A DNA stretch of 64,000 bases from DASZIT01 sp963819695 (lineage in GTDB: Bacteria; Actinomycetota; Acidimicrobiia; Acidimicrobiales; RAAP-2), in NCBI GenBank assembly GCA_963819695.1, contig CAWFXD010000001.1, forward strand, positions 496,001-560,000, written 5' to 3'. Positions 30,097 to 39,054 of the stretch are shown piece by piece. Position 1 is the first letter of the stretch; each line of letters starts with the position of its first letter. The translations under genes and the position numbers were made by a program. The notes below the pieces were generated by a model. It saw only the letters and a program-made list of their open reading frames with translations. It did no database searches and had not been told where the DNA came from.

Positions 30097-30864
30097 ATGG
30101 AGATCAAAGGAAGCTCAGCAATCATCACCGGCGCCGCATCAGGCCTGGGTGAAGCCACTGCCCGCAAACTCAGCGCCGAAGGCGTCCGGGTCACCATCTT
30201 CGACAAGAACGAAGAGCGGGCCAAGGAGGTCGCCGGCGAGATCGGGGCCAACGCCAACTACATCGGCGGCGACGTCACCGACCCCGCCGACTGCCAGAAG
30301 GCCGTCGACCAGGCCGCCGACGGCGGCAACCTCCGCATCGCGGTCAACTGCGCCGGGACCGGCTGGGTGGGCCGGGTCATCAACCGGGACGGCTCGCCCC
30401 ACGATTTGGCCGCGTTCCAGTTCATCCAGAACCTGAATGTGATCGGCACCTTCAACGTCATGACCAAGGCGGCCTCGGCCATCTCTGTCGTCGAGCCCCA
30501 GGCCGACGGCGAGCGGGGCGTGATCGTGAACACCGCGTCGGTGGCGGCGTTCGACGGGCAGATCGGCCAGCTGGCCTACTCGGCGTCCAAGGGAGCCATC
30601 GTCGGGATGACCCTCCCGGCCGCCCGCGACCTGGCGGTGGTCGGCATCCGGGTGATGGCCATCGCCCCGGGATTGTTCGACACCCCGTTGTTGGCCATGC
30701 TGCCCGAGGAGCAGCGGACGATCCTGGGCCAGTCGGTCAACTTTCCCAAGCGGCTGGGGATCCCCAAGGAGTACGGCGAGTTGGTGGCCCACATCGCCAA
30801 GAACGCCTATCTCAACGCGGAGGTCATCCGACTTGACGGCGGCATCCGGATGCCTCCCAAGTAG
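30097..30864 (+). CDS. SDR oxidoreductase, 3-hydroxyacyl-CoA dehydrogenase type II-like
   Basis: 255 residues. The NAD motif is IITGAASGLGEATARKL with an acidic residue at the end of the second strand (TIFDKN), favouring NAD. NCAG, the catalytic Ser in NTASVAAFDG and the YSASKGAIVGMTLPAARDLA Tyr-Lys pair are complete. The later IAPGLFDTPLLAMLPEEQRT segment and length resemble HSD17B10-type 3-hydroxyacyl-CoA dehydrogenases of beta-oxidation. That substrate is inferred from overall resemblance. It stands 63 bases upstream of the DUF2203 gene on the same strand. Confidence 0.85.
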   Translation: MEIKGSSAIITGAASGLGEATARKLSAEGVRVTIFDKNEERAKEVAGEIGANANYIGGDVTDPADCQKAVDQAADGGNLRIAVNCAGTGWVGRVINRDGSPHDLAAFQFIQNLNVIGTFNVMTKAASAISVVEPQADGERGVIVNTASVAAFDGQIGQLAYSASKGAIVGMTLPAARDLAVVGIRVMAIAPGLFDTPLLAMLPEEQRTILGQSVNFPKRLGIPKEYGELVAHIAKNAYLNAEVIRLDGGIRMPPK

Positions 30865-30927
30865 CTCGGGTGGGCACCAGCTCGCTGGCCCCGGCATCGA
30901 CGGGGGACCGGGGCCTACGCTGCGCCT

Positions 30928-31293
30928 GTGCGCTACTGGACCGAAGACGAGGTGCGGGCCGAATTGCCGCGCCTGCGGGTCCTGATCGACGCCCTCCGCC
31001 GGGGGGAGCACCAGGACTCGGTGGCCCGGACCAACGGTCATGAGGTCGCCGCCGACCTCGAGAGCGCCGGCACCGATCCGGTGGACGTCCCCTCCGCCCT
31101 CGGCGAGCTCGAAGACAAGGGCATCGTCCTCCGCGACTCCGACTCCGGCCTCCTGGACTTCCCGGCGGTGACCGACAAGGGGGTCGTCTACCTGTTGTGC
31201 TGGAAGCGAGATGAAGAAGAGCTCGGCTGGTGGCATTTCGCCGAGGAGGGCTTCGACGGCCGGAAGCCGCTTCCGCTGCCGTCGGACCTGTGA
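30928..31293 (+). CDS. DUF2203-like protein
   Basis: 121 residues, GTG start. It begins YWTEDEVRAELPRLRVLIDAL and continues to GIVLRDSDSGLLDFPAVTDK, then VYLLCWKRDEEELGWWHFAEE. This is the conserved pattern of the DUF2203 family, whose members are small cytoplasmic proteins of unknown function. An acidic dimer-like helix precedes the GLLDFPA core. The stop overlaps the start of an ABC transporter ATPase (GTGA), so the three following genes form one translationally coupled unit and this protein may be produced with the transporter. Confidence 0.8.
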   Translation: MRYWTEDEVRAELPRLRVLIDALRRGEHQDSVARTNGHEVAADLESAGTDPVDVPSALGELEDKGIVLRDSDSGLLDFPAVTDKGVVYLLCWKRDEEELGWWHFAEEGFDGRKPLPLPSDL

Positions 31294-32279
31294 GCGCGAT
31301 CCTGTCGCCGGCGGAGGCGGAGGTGGAGGCCGACCAGGTCATCATCCGTACGGTGGGCCTGACCAAGGTCTATGAGGGGACAGACTTCCGGGCGGTGGAC
31401 GGGCTCGATCTCGCCATCGGGACCGGGGAGATCTTCGGGTTGCTCGGACCCAACGGCGCCGGCAAGACGACCACGGCCGGCATGCTCACCACCCGGGTGA
31501 TACCGACCGGCGGCCAGGCGTTGGTGGGCGGCATCGACGTGGTCGAGCATCCGACCCTGGCCAAGCAGATCCTCGGGATCGTCAGCCAGCAGAACACCCT
31601 CGACCGCCAGCTGAACGTGTGGGAGAACCTCTACTTCCACGGGAGGCTGTTCGGTATCCCGGCCGGTGAGTCCCGCCGGATATCCGACCAGCTGTTGAGC
31701 CAGTTCCAGCTGGACAAGTGGGCCACGTCCTCGGTGGAGGCCCTCTCCGGCGGGATGGCCCAACGGCTGATGGTGGCCCGGGCGGTCTTCCACCGCCCGG
31801 CGGTGCTGTTCCTCGACGAGCCGACCGCCGGCCTCGACCCTCAGAGCCGGCTGGCCCTCTGGGACATCCTCGGCCAGCTGAACGCCGACGGCCAGACCAT
31901 CATGCTGACCACCCACTACATGGAAGAGGCCGACCTCCTGTGCGGGCGGGTGGCCATCATGGACCACGGGAGGATCCTGGCCATGGACACTCCGGCCGCC
32001 CTCAAGCGGGGGATCGACGCCGACACCATCGTCACGGTCACCGCCACCGGCGATCAGGCGGCGCTGGCCGAGCTCCTCACCCGTGAGATCGAGGGTGTGA
32101 CCCGGACCCGCCCCATCGAGGGAGGCGTCGAGTGCCACGTGAAGGGCCATGAGCGACTGCTCCCCAAGGTGATCGGGGTGGCGGAAGCCGGGGGATTCCC
32201 GATCATCGACCTCTCGGTGACGGAGCCGACGCTCGAGACGGTCTTCATCAACCTGACCGGAAAAGAGCTACGAGACTGA
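31290..32279 (+). CDS. ABC transporter ATP-binding protein (drug/polymer exporter type)
   Basis: 329 residues from the GTG at 31290, which overlaps the preceding stop. Walker A is GPNGAGKTT at 53-61, the Q-loop is in GIVSQQNTLD, the signature is LSGGMAQRLMVARA, Walker B is VLFLDEPTAGLDP and the switch His is in MLTTHYMEEADLLC. The C-terminal extension is of the DrrA/NodI type. It pairs with the permease that begins one base before its stop (TGATG). Together they form an ABC-2 exporter for a lipid, drug or glycan; the cargo is unknown. The long frame upstream of 31290 is a shadow of the DUF2203 gene. Confidence 0.92.
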   Translation: MSAILSPAEAEVEADQVIIRTVGLTKVYEGTDFRAVDGLDLAIGTGEIFGLLGPNGAGKTTTAGMLTTRVIPTGGQALVGGIDVVEHPTLAKQILGIVSQQNTLDRQLNVWENLYFHGRLFGIPAGESRRISDQLLSQFQLDKWATSSVEALSGGMAQRLMVARAVFHRPAVLFLDEPTAGLDPQSRLALWDILGQLNADGQTIMLTTHYMEEADLLCGRVAIMDHGRILAMDTPAALKRGIDADTIVTVTATGDQAALAELLTREIEGVTRTRPIEGGVECHVKGHERLLPKVIGVAEAGGFPIIDLSVTEPTLETVFINLTGKELRD

Positions 32280-33160
32280 TGAGCATCGCCGAGGTCCCGA
32301 CCGCCGGTACCCATATCGAGCTGCGGCCTACCCGGTCGGCCGCCGCCACCAGCCGCATCGCCCTGTGGGCCCTGATCCTCCGGGACCTGGTGGTGCTCCG
32401 GAAGCACCTGGCGGAGTTCGTCATCCGGACGGTGGTGCAGCCGTTCCTGCTGTGCCTGGTGTTCCTCTACGTCTTCCCGAAGATCGGCCAGGGGATCGGC
32501 GGCGGCGGGGGATCGGGCAGCGAATCGGCCTTTGCCACCGTGCTGGTCGCCGGGGTGGTGGGCATCTCCATCCTCTTCCAAGGGGTGCAGTCGGTGGCGC
32601 TGACCATGGCTACCGAGTTCGGCTACACCCGGGAGATCGAGGACCGGGTGCAGGCACCGTGCCCGATCTGGCTGGTGGCACTGGCCAAGGTGCTCTCCGG
32701 AGCGGTGCAGGGCGCCATCTCGGCCATCATCGTGCTGCCCATCGCCTCGGTCGTCCACGCCAGCGGGGTGGAGGCCCACCTGAATCTGCACTGGTGGATC
32801 ATCCTCACCCTGGTGCCCCTGGCCTGTGTGGCGATGACCTCGCTCGGGCTGTTCCTCGGCACCACCTTCGAGCCCCGCAACATCGGCTTGATGTTCGGCT
32901 TCGTGATCCTCCCGGTGACCTTCCTCGGCGGGACCTACTACCAGTGGACCCGACTGGCCCCGATCAAGGTGGGCGGATGGCACTGGCTGCAGACGGTGGT
33001 CCTCGTCAATCCGCTGATCTACGTCAACGAGGGGATGCGGGCCGCCTTCACCAATGCGTCGCACATGCACCTCTATGTGGTGTACCCGGTGCTGATCGCC
33101 TTCACCGCGATCTTCCTCGGAATCGGGCTCCGGAACTTCCGCCGCCGGGTGCTTTCCTAG
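32279..33160 (+). CDS. ABC-2 type transporter permease
   Basis: 293 residues with six predicted membrane helices after an N-terminal cytoplasmic stretch. Typical ABC-2 features are the LILRDLVVLRKHLAEFVIRT coupling helix, FGYTREIEDRVQAPCP and the LGLFLGTTFEPRNIGLMFGF region, followed by FLGGTYYQWTRL. The gene overlaps the ATPase gene by one base. A glycine-rich loop, GQGIGGGGGSGSES, lies outside after the first helix pair. It is the membrane half of the exporter; nothing in the sequence identifies the substrate. Confidence 0.9.
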   Translation: MSIAEVPTAGTHIELRPTRSAAATSRIALWALILRDLVVLRKHLAEFVIRTVVQPFLLCLVFLYVFPKIGQGIGGGGGSGSESAFATVLVAGVVGISILFQGVQSVALTMATEFGYTREIEDRVQAPCPIWLVALAKVLSGAVQGAISAIIVLPIASVVHASGVEAHLNLHWWIILTLVPLACVAMTSLGLFLGTTFEPRNIGLMFGFVILPVTFLGGTYYQWTRLAPIKVGGWHWLQTVVLVNPLIYVNEGMRAAFTNASHMHLYVVYPVLIAFTAIFLGIGLRNFRRRVLS

Positions 33161-33227
33161 GCTCGGCGCCGCCTTCCGGCCTATAGGCTGAGACGGTTGT
33201 AGCTGGCACTCACCATCGAGACTGGAG

Positions 33228-34724
33228 GTGGTTCCCACGGGACCCCAGGCGGCATCGGAGGACACGGCATCAGGGGGCAGTGGAGCCAAGGGTGCAGGTG
33301 ACGGCGCCTATGACATCGTCGTCATCGGCGGCGGCCCCGGGGGATACGGGGCGGCGCTGTACGGGGCGGCGGCCGGACTTTCGGTAGCGGTCGTCGAGCT
33401 CGACAAGGTGGGCGGCACCTGCCTCCACCGGGGATGCGTGCCGGCCAAGGAGTTCCTGGAGACCGCGTCGGTCTACCGCACCGTGTCGGGCGCCTCCCAG
33501 TTCGGGATCGGCGATGCCGCCGACGGTGACGCCACGCCGGCAGTGGAATTCGCGGTCAGCCAGGCTCGCAAGCAGAAGGTCGTCGACCAGTTGTTCAAGG
33601 GGCTCTCCGGGTTGATGAAGGGACGGGGTATCGACATCTTCGGCGGGACCGGCACCCTGTTGCCCGATCACCAGGTCCGCATCGCCGGCAACGACGGCTC
33701 CACGACGGAGATCACCGGGACCGACATCGTGCTGGCCTCCGGCTCGCTGCCGCGGACCATCCCCGGCTTCGACGTCGACGGGACCGTGGTGATGGACTCG
33801 GATGACGTCCTCGACCTCGATACCCTCCCTGGATCGGTGGCGGTGGTGGGTGGCGGGGCCATCGGCTGCGAGTTCGCCTCCCTCTTCGCGGATCTGGGCT
33901 CCAAGGTCACGGTGTTCGAAGCCCTCCCCAGCATCCTGGCGCTTTGCGATCCCGACATCACCAACGTGGTGGCCCGGTCGTTCCGGAAGCGGGGGATCGA
34001 GGTGAAGGCCGGTACCCAGCTGCAGGGCCACACCCCGGATCCGTCGGGGAAGGGTACCGTCGTGCTCTTCGGCGACGGCGAGAAGCTGGCGGTCGACGCC
34101 GTCGTCGTCTCGGTCGGGCGGAGCCCCCGCACCGAGGGGCTGCTGTCCGAGGGGACCGGGGTGGTGGTCGACGAGCGGGGATTCGTGGTGGCCGACGAGC
34201 TCATGCGCACCGCCGCACCCGGGGTGTGGGCGGTGGGTGACGTGGTGGCCGGCACCCCCCAGCTCGCCCACGTCGGATTTGCCGAGGCGATCGTCGTCAT
34301 CAAGTCGATCCTCGGTGAGCCGGTGGTCCCGGTGAACTACGACCGGGTGCCCTGGGCCATCTACTGCCATCCGGAGGTGGCCTTCGCGGGCCTGACCGAG
34401 GAGGCGGCCAAAGCCGCCGGCTACGACGTGGTGGTGAAGAAGGACCCGTTCGGCGGCAACAGCCGGGCCCGGATCATCGGGGACACCGAGGGCGTGGTCA
34501 AGATCATCGCCGAGCGAAGAGCCGATGGTTCCACCGGCAAGGTCCTCGGCGTCCACATGGCCGGCCCCTGGGTCACCGAGCAGTTGGGCGCCGGGTATCT
34601 GGCCGTCAACTGGGAAGCCACCCCCGACGAGGTGTCACAGTTCATCCAGCCGCACCCGTCGTTGTCGGAGAACTTCGGTGAGACCATGCTGGCCCTGACC
34701 GGAAGGGGGCTCCACGTTGCCTGA
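33228..34724 (+). CDS. lpdA: Dihydrolipoyl dehydrogenase (E3)
   Basis: 498 residues. The FAD motif DIVVIGGGPGGYG is at 29-41, and the redox disulfide GGTCLHRGCVPAKE has cysteines at 65 and 70. The NAD motif is VAVVGGGAIGCEFASLF, the second FAD motif includes VWAVGDVVAGTPQLAHVGF, and the C-terminal active-site histidine and glutamate are in QPHPSLSENFGE. E3 reoxidises the dihydrolipoyl groups of E2 with NAD. The start is GTG with GGAGG immediately upstream. The first 27 residues are a low-complexity extension with no alternative start codon inside. It overlaps the E2 gene by 8 bases. Confidence 0.95.
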   Translation: MVPTGPQAASEDTASGGSGAKGAGDGAYDIVVIGGGPGGYGAALYGAAAGLSVAVVELDKVGGTCLHRGCVPAKEFLETASVYRTVSGASQFGIGDAADGDATPAVEFAVSQARKQKVVDQLFKGLSGLMKGRGIDIFGGTGTLLPDHQVRIAGNDGSTTEITGTDIVLASGSLPRTIPGFDVDGTVVMDSDDVLDLDTLPGSVAVVGGGAIGCEFASLFADLGSKVTVFEALPSILALCDPDITNVVARSFRKRGIEVKAGTQLQGHTPDPSGKGTVVLFGDGEKLAVDAVVVSVGRSPRTEGLLSEGTGVVVDERGFVVADELMRTAAPGVWAVGDVVAGTPQLAHVGFAEAIVVIKSILGEPVVPVNYDRVPWAIYCHPEVAFAGLTEEAAKAAGYDVVVKKDPFGGNSRARIIGDTEGVVKIIAERRADGSTGKVLGVHMAGPWVTEQLGAGYLAVNWEATPDEVSQFIQPHPSLSENFGETMLALTGRGLHVA

Positions 34725-36087
34725 CGTGACCATGCCCCAGCTGGGCGAGACCGTGACCGAGGGAACCATCACCAAATGGCTGAAGGCCGTCGGTGACCCG
34801 GTCGAGCGGGACGAGCCGCTGTTCGAGGTGTCCACCGACAAGGTCGACTCCGAGGTCCCGTCTCCGGTCGGCGGCGTCCTCACCCAGATCCTGGTGGAGG
34901 AAGGGGACACCGTCGACGTCGGGGTCCGGCTGGCGGTGATCGGCGACAGCGGGTCGTCCAACGGATCGGAAGCACCGGCCGCCGCCGTCCCCGCGGCTGC
35001 GGAGGCGAGTGCACCATCTGCACCACCACCGGAGCCGGTGGCACCGGCCCCGGCGGCCGCACCTGCACCACCACCCCCGGTAGCGGCATCAACTCCGGCA
35101 CCACCACCACCACCGCCTCCGCCGGCAGAGGCATCAGTGGCCAGTGCCCGGCCCGGTGACGGGTTGGTTCTGTCACCGGTGGTTCGGAAATTGCTCAGCG
35201 AGCACAGCATCGATGCCGGCTCGCTCAAAGGTACCGGCATCGGCGGACGGATCACCAGAGACGACGTCGAAGCGGTGATCGCTTCGGGAGGCCCCACCGC
35301 GGTCGCGACCCGAGCCCCGGCCGCGCCCGCCACCCAGCCACCGGCCACCGCGGTCCCGGTTCCCCGGGGGGACGGGCAGGACGAGATCCTCCCGTTCACC
35401 AACATTCGTCGTCGGACGGCCGAGCACATGGTCAGGTCCAAGGCCACCTCGGCCCACACCCTGATGGTGAAGGAGATCGACTACGAACGGGTGGAACAGG
35501 TACGCCGGTCCCAGGGTCCGCGGTTCAAGACGGAGGAGGGGTTCAGCCTCACTTACCTGGCGTTCGCCGCCCGGGCCACCGTCGAGGCCCTGGGGGACTT
35601 CCCCCACCTCAACGCTTCGGTGGGGGACGATGCGCTGATCATCCATCACGACATCAATCTCGGGATCGCGGTCGACCTGGACAACGAGGGTCTCATCGTG
35701 CCCGTCGTTCACCATGCCGAAGAGCTGACCCTTCGGGGAATGGCTCGTCGCATCCACGACGTGGCCGATCGGGCCCGCACCAAGCGATTGAACGCCGACG
35801 ACATCAGCGGGGGCACGTTCTCCATCACCAACGCCGGGCCGTTCGGCACCTTGCTCACCGGGGCGATCATCAACCAGCCGCAAGTCGGCATCCTCTCCAC
35901 CGACGGGGTGTCGAGGAAGCCGGTGGTGGTGGTCCTCCCCGATGGCAGTGAGTCGATCGCCATCCACTCGGTGGGACTGGCCGCCATGACCTTCGACCAC
36001 CGGGCCGTCGACGGGGCCTACGTGGCCCGGTTCCTGTCCCGGTTGTCGGAGATCCTGAACGAGCGTGACTGGGCCGGCGAGCTCTGA
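34717..36087 (+). CDS. Dihydrolipoamide acyltransferase (E2) of a 2-oxo acid dehydrogenase
   Basis: 456 residues, TTG start overlapping the E3 stop. The single lipoyl domain (1-76) has its lysine at 42 in STDKVDSEVPS. An Ala/Pro-rich linker follows. The peripheral-subunit-binding domain is at about 149-190 (SPVVRKLLSEHSIDAGSLKG), and then comes a second linker. The catalytic domain is C-terminal with INQPQVGILSTDGV and the active-site DHRAVDG near residue 428. It transfers acyl groups to CoA in pyruvate, 2-oxoglutarate or branched-chain complexes; which one cannot be read from sequence alone. Sitting between E3 and lipoate genes and sharing a genome with AceE, it could be the pyruvate E2. Confidence 0.93.
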   Translation: MPDVTMPQLGETVTEGTITKWLKAVGDPVERDEPLFEVSTDKVDSEVPSPVGGVLTQILVEEGDTVDVGVRLAVIGDSGSSNGSEAPAAAVPAAAEASAPSAPPPEPVAPAPAAAPAPPPPVAASTPAPPPPPPPPAEASVASARPGDGLVLSPVVRKLLSEHSIDAGSLKGTGIGGRITRDDVEAVIASGGPTAVATRAPAAPATQPPATAVPVPRGDGQDEILPFTNIRRRTAEHMVRSKATSAHTLMVKEIDYERVEQVRRSQGPRFKTEEGFSLTYLAFAARATVEALGDFPHLNASVGDDALIIHHDINLGIAVDLDNEGLIVPVVHHAEELTLRGMARRIHDVADRARTKRLNADDISGGTFSITNAGPFGTLLTGAIINQPQVGILSTDGVSRKPVVVVLPDGSESIAIHSVGLAAMTFDHRAVDGAYVARFLSRLSEILNERDWAGEL

Positions 36088-36118
36088 GCCGGACCATGCC
36101 CGACGAGAGGAATCCCCG

Positions 36119-37882
36119 TTGAGGGTCCGGTGGTTGGGACGCGTTCCGTATCGGGAGGCGTGGGCACTCCAGCGCTCGCTCTGTCACCGATCCCGGGACG
36201 ACTACCTGCTGTTGCTCGAGCACCCTCACGTGTACACGCTGGGTTCGAATGCCGACGTGGGTCACATCCTGGTTGATCCCGCCTCGGTCGGGGCGGAGAC
36301 GGTCAGGACCGACCGGGGTGGCGATGTCACCTACCACGGCCCGGGTCAGCTGGTGGGCTACCCGATCGTCACGGTCGGCGCCGGCCTCCACCGCGGGCCG
36401 GATCATGTACGACGGGTCGAGCAGGTGGTCATCGACGCGCTGGTGGCGTTGGGCCTCGATCCGGATGATGTCGGGAGACTGGACGGGTATCCCGGTGTCT
36501 GGGTCGGGCTCGACCAATCCGGACCCGACCCTTCCCTCGGCGCCGAAGGGGCCGGGAACGGCCCCCGCAAGATATGCGCCATCGGCGTCCGAACCACCCA
36601 CGGTCGGACCATGCACGGATTCGCCCTCAACGTCCATCCCGATCTGTCGATGTTCGAACACATCGTGCCCTGCGGGATCGCTGACAAGCCGGTGACCTCG
36701 CTGTCGGCCGAAGGCATCGAGGCGACCATGGAACAGGTTTCCGACGAGGTGATCACCGCGGCAACGGAAGCCTGGGGTCCGTGCCAGGACATCCAGCGGG
36801 TGACCGACGGCATCGGTGCCGACCCGCCGGTGACCGGAAGAGCCCCATCCGGGCCACCCGAGGTCGTCGGGGTGCCGGTCGCCCTGAGCCGGCCCGCAAC
36901 CGGGGAACGCTCGCTCGATCGCCGGCTCCGGCGTTCGGGAGTCGATCCTGAAGCCGGGCTGCCGATCCGGGAACGGAAGCCCGAGTGGTTGCGGGTCCAG
37001 ACCCGTATGGGCGAGGACTACCTGGGACTGCGGCACCAACTTCGGGATCTGAACCTGGTGACGGTGTGCGAAGAGGCCGGCTGCCCGAACATCTACGAGT
37101 GCTGGTCGGACGGGACCGCCACCTTCATGATCAACGGGTCACGCTGCACCCGCGCCTGCGGGTTCTGCCAGGTCGATACCCGGCATCCTCTCCCGTTGGA
37201 TCCCGCTGAGCCGGAGCGGGTGGCCGAGGCGGTGGCCCGGATGGGCCTGGCCCATGCGGTGATCACCTGTGTCGCCCGGGACGATCTCGAGGACGGTGGT
37301 GCCGGAGGGTTTGCCGCCGCCATCGCCGCGGTGCGACGCCGGGCCCCGAGGACGGCGATCGAGGTACTGATCTCCGACTGCAAAGGAGACGAGGCGTCCC
37401 TGGGCACCGTCTTCGATGCCCTCCCGGACGTCCTGAACCACAACATCGAGACGGTGGCCCGCCTCCAGAGAGCCGTCCGTCCGTCGGCCGGGTACGCCCG
37501 CAGCCTGGCCGTGCTGGCCCGGGCCAAGGACGCCGGCCTCACCACCAAGTCGGGGATGATCCTGGGGATGGGCGAGCGGGAGGACGAGGTGCTGGCCACC
37601 CTGGCCGACTTGCGGGCGGTGGGAGTCGACATCGTGACGATGGGCCAGTATCTGCGGCCGAGCTCACGTCATTTGCCAGTGGCCCGATGGTGGCGACCCG
37701 AGGAGTTCGACGCCTTGAGGGAGGCGGGGATGGCCATGGGCTTCAGCCACGTGCAGGCGTCACCCCTGACCCGGTCGAGCTACCACGCCCGGGAAGCGGC
37801 CGAGTCGTCGTTTCCGGCGGCCGCGGCCGGTATCGCCATCGAGATCGGCGTGCCGGCGTCGACCCCGGCGAAGACATTGTGA
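36119..37882 (+). CDS. lipB-lipA: Fused octanoyltransferase LipB - lipoyl synthase LipA
   Basis: One uninterrupted frame encodes both lipoate enzymes. Residues about 1-225 are LipB: RGGDVTYHGPGQLVGYPI, RKICAIGVRTTHGRTMHGFA and the catalytic cysteine at about 185 in IVPCGIADKPVTSL. After a linker, residues about 260-587 are radical-SAM LipA: the auxiliary cluster ligands CEEAGCPNIYEC (C-x4-C-x5-C) and the SAM cluster CTRACGFC (C-x3-C-x2-C), later MGQYLRPS. LipB moves octanoate from ACP to the E2 lysine and LipA inserts two sulfurs. The start is TTG at 36119 after GAGAGGA. GTG 36065, overlapping the E2 gene, is the alternative. Its 3' end overlaps the next gene by GTGA. Confidence 0.93.
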   Translation: MRVRWLGRVPYREAWALQRSLCHRSRDDYLLLLEHPHVYTLGSNADVGHILVDPASVGAETVRTDRGGDVTYHGPGQLVGYPIVTVGAGLHRGPDHVRRVEQVVIDALVALGLDPDDVGRLDGYPGVWVGLDQSGPDPSLGAEGAGNGPRKICAIGVRTTHGRTMHGFALNVHPDLSMFEHIVPCGIADKPVTSLSAEGIEATMEQVSDEVITAATEAWGPCQDIQRVTDGIGADPPVTGRAPSGPPEVVGVPVALSRPATGERSLDRRLRRSGVDPEAGLPIRERKPEWLRVQTRMGEDYLGLRHQLRDLNLVTVCEEAGCPNIYECWSDGTATFMINGSRCTRACGFCQVDTRHPLPLDPAEPERVAEAVARMGLAHAVITCVARDDLEDGGAGGFAAAIAAVRRRAPRTAIEVLISDCKGDEASLGTVFDALPDVLNHNIETVARLQRAVRPSAGYARSLAVLARAKDAGLTTKSGMILGMGEREDEVLATLADLRAVGVDIVTMGQYLRPSSRHLPVARWWRPEEFDALREAGMAMGFSHVQASPLTRSSYHAREAAESSFPAAAAGIAIEIGVPASTPAKTL

Positions 37883-39045
37883 CCGACCTCTCGGAACGGG
37901 CCACGGCCGCCCGGGCCGGTCGGATCGTCAGGGTCCGGCAGCGGATGGAAGAGCTCGACGTCGACGTGCTGTTGCTTTCACTGGGCGCCGACCTTCCCTG
38001 GCTGACGGGGTACCAGGCCATGCCCTTGGAGCGGCTCACCATGCTGGTCCTGCCGGTGAGGGGAGATCCGGTCCTGGTGGTCCCCGCCTTGGAGGCCCCC
38101 CGGGTGGCGCGAGCCGACGAGCTGTTCGGGGTGCGTCCGTGGTCGGACACCGAGAATCCTGTCGGCATCGTGGCGTCGATGGTGGCCCCCCGCATCGGTG
38201 GCCGCGGCACCGCGGGGGCGTTGCGAGTGGCCATCTCCGACCGGACGTGGGCGACCTCGGTGCTCGCCCTGCAGTCGGAGATCCCCCGAGCGGACTGGAT
38301 CACCGCCTCCACGGTGACCTCGCCGATCCGGGCGGTCAAAGATGCCGGTGAGCTCGAAGCCCTACGAGCGGCCTCGAGCGCCGCGGACCGGGTGGCCGCC
38401 CGGCTCCAGCGGGGCGACGTCCGCGTCGTCGGGCGGCGGGAAGCGGATGTCTCCAGCGACATCAGTTCGTTGTTGCTGGCCGAAGGCCATCAACAGGTGA
38501 ATTTCGCCATCGTCGGAAGCGGGCCCAACGCCGCCAGCCCCCATCATGAGCCAGGGTCACGGGTCATCGGGCCGAATGAGACGGTGGTGTGCGACTTCGG
38601 CGGCTCCTTGTCGCTCGGCGGCGAAGTCGGCTACTGCTCGGACATCACCCGGACGGTGGTCACCGGCGAGCCGCCGGCTCGCGTGGCCGAGTGCTACGAG
38701 GTCCTCCTCGCCGCCCAACAGGCCGCGGTGGCCGCTGCCCGGGAGGGCATCGCCGCCGAGGCCGTCGACGCGGTGGCCAGACGGATCATCGAAGACGCCG
38801 GGTACGGTGATCTGTTCATTCACCGGACCGGGCACGGCATCGGTATCGAGGAGCACGAGGACCCCTACCTGGTGGCGGGAAACCGCGAGATCCTGCGGCC
38901 CGGACACGCGTTCTCGGTCGAGCCGGGCATCTATGCCCCCGGAGAGTTCGGCATGCGGCTCGAGGACATCGTGATCATCAACGATGACGGATCCCCGGAG
39001 TCGTTGAATACCGTCAGCCACGGTTTGGCTGTCGTCGAGGCATAG
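37879..39045 (+). CDS. pepQ: M24 family Xaa-Pro aminopeptidase-like protein
   Basis: 388 residues from GTG 37879, overlapping the lipoyl synthase stop. It has an N-terminal creatinase-type domain and a C-terminal pita-bread domain with all five metal ligands: Asp in VCDFGGSL, Asp in CSDITRTV, His in HRTGHGIGIEEHED, Glu in SVEPGIYAPG and Glu in RLEDIVII. Proline-specific dipeptidases and aminopeptidases of this group cut X-Pro bonds in the cytoplasm. The reason for its placement behind lipoate genes is unknown; tight overlap argues for co-transcription. Confidence 0.92.
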   Translation: MTDLSERATAARAGRIVRVRQRMEELDVDVLLLSLGADLPWLTGYQAMPLERLTMLVLPVRGDPVLVVPALEAPRVARADELFGVRPWSDTENPVGIVASMVAPRIGGRGTAGALRVAISDRTWATSVLALQSEIPRADWITASTVTSPIRAVKDAGELEALRAASSAADRVAARLQRGDVRVVGRREADVSSDISSLLLAEGHQQVNFAIVGSGPNAASPHHEPGSRVIGPNETVVCDFGGSLSLGGEVGYCSDITRTVVTGEPPARVAECYEVLLAAQQAAVAAAREGIAAEAVDAVARRIIEDAGYGDLFIHRTGHGIGIEEHEDPYLVAGNREILRPGHAFSVEPGIYAPGEFGMRLEDIVIINDDGSPESLNTVSHGLAVVEA

Positions 39046-39054
39046 GTCGGGACG

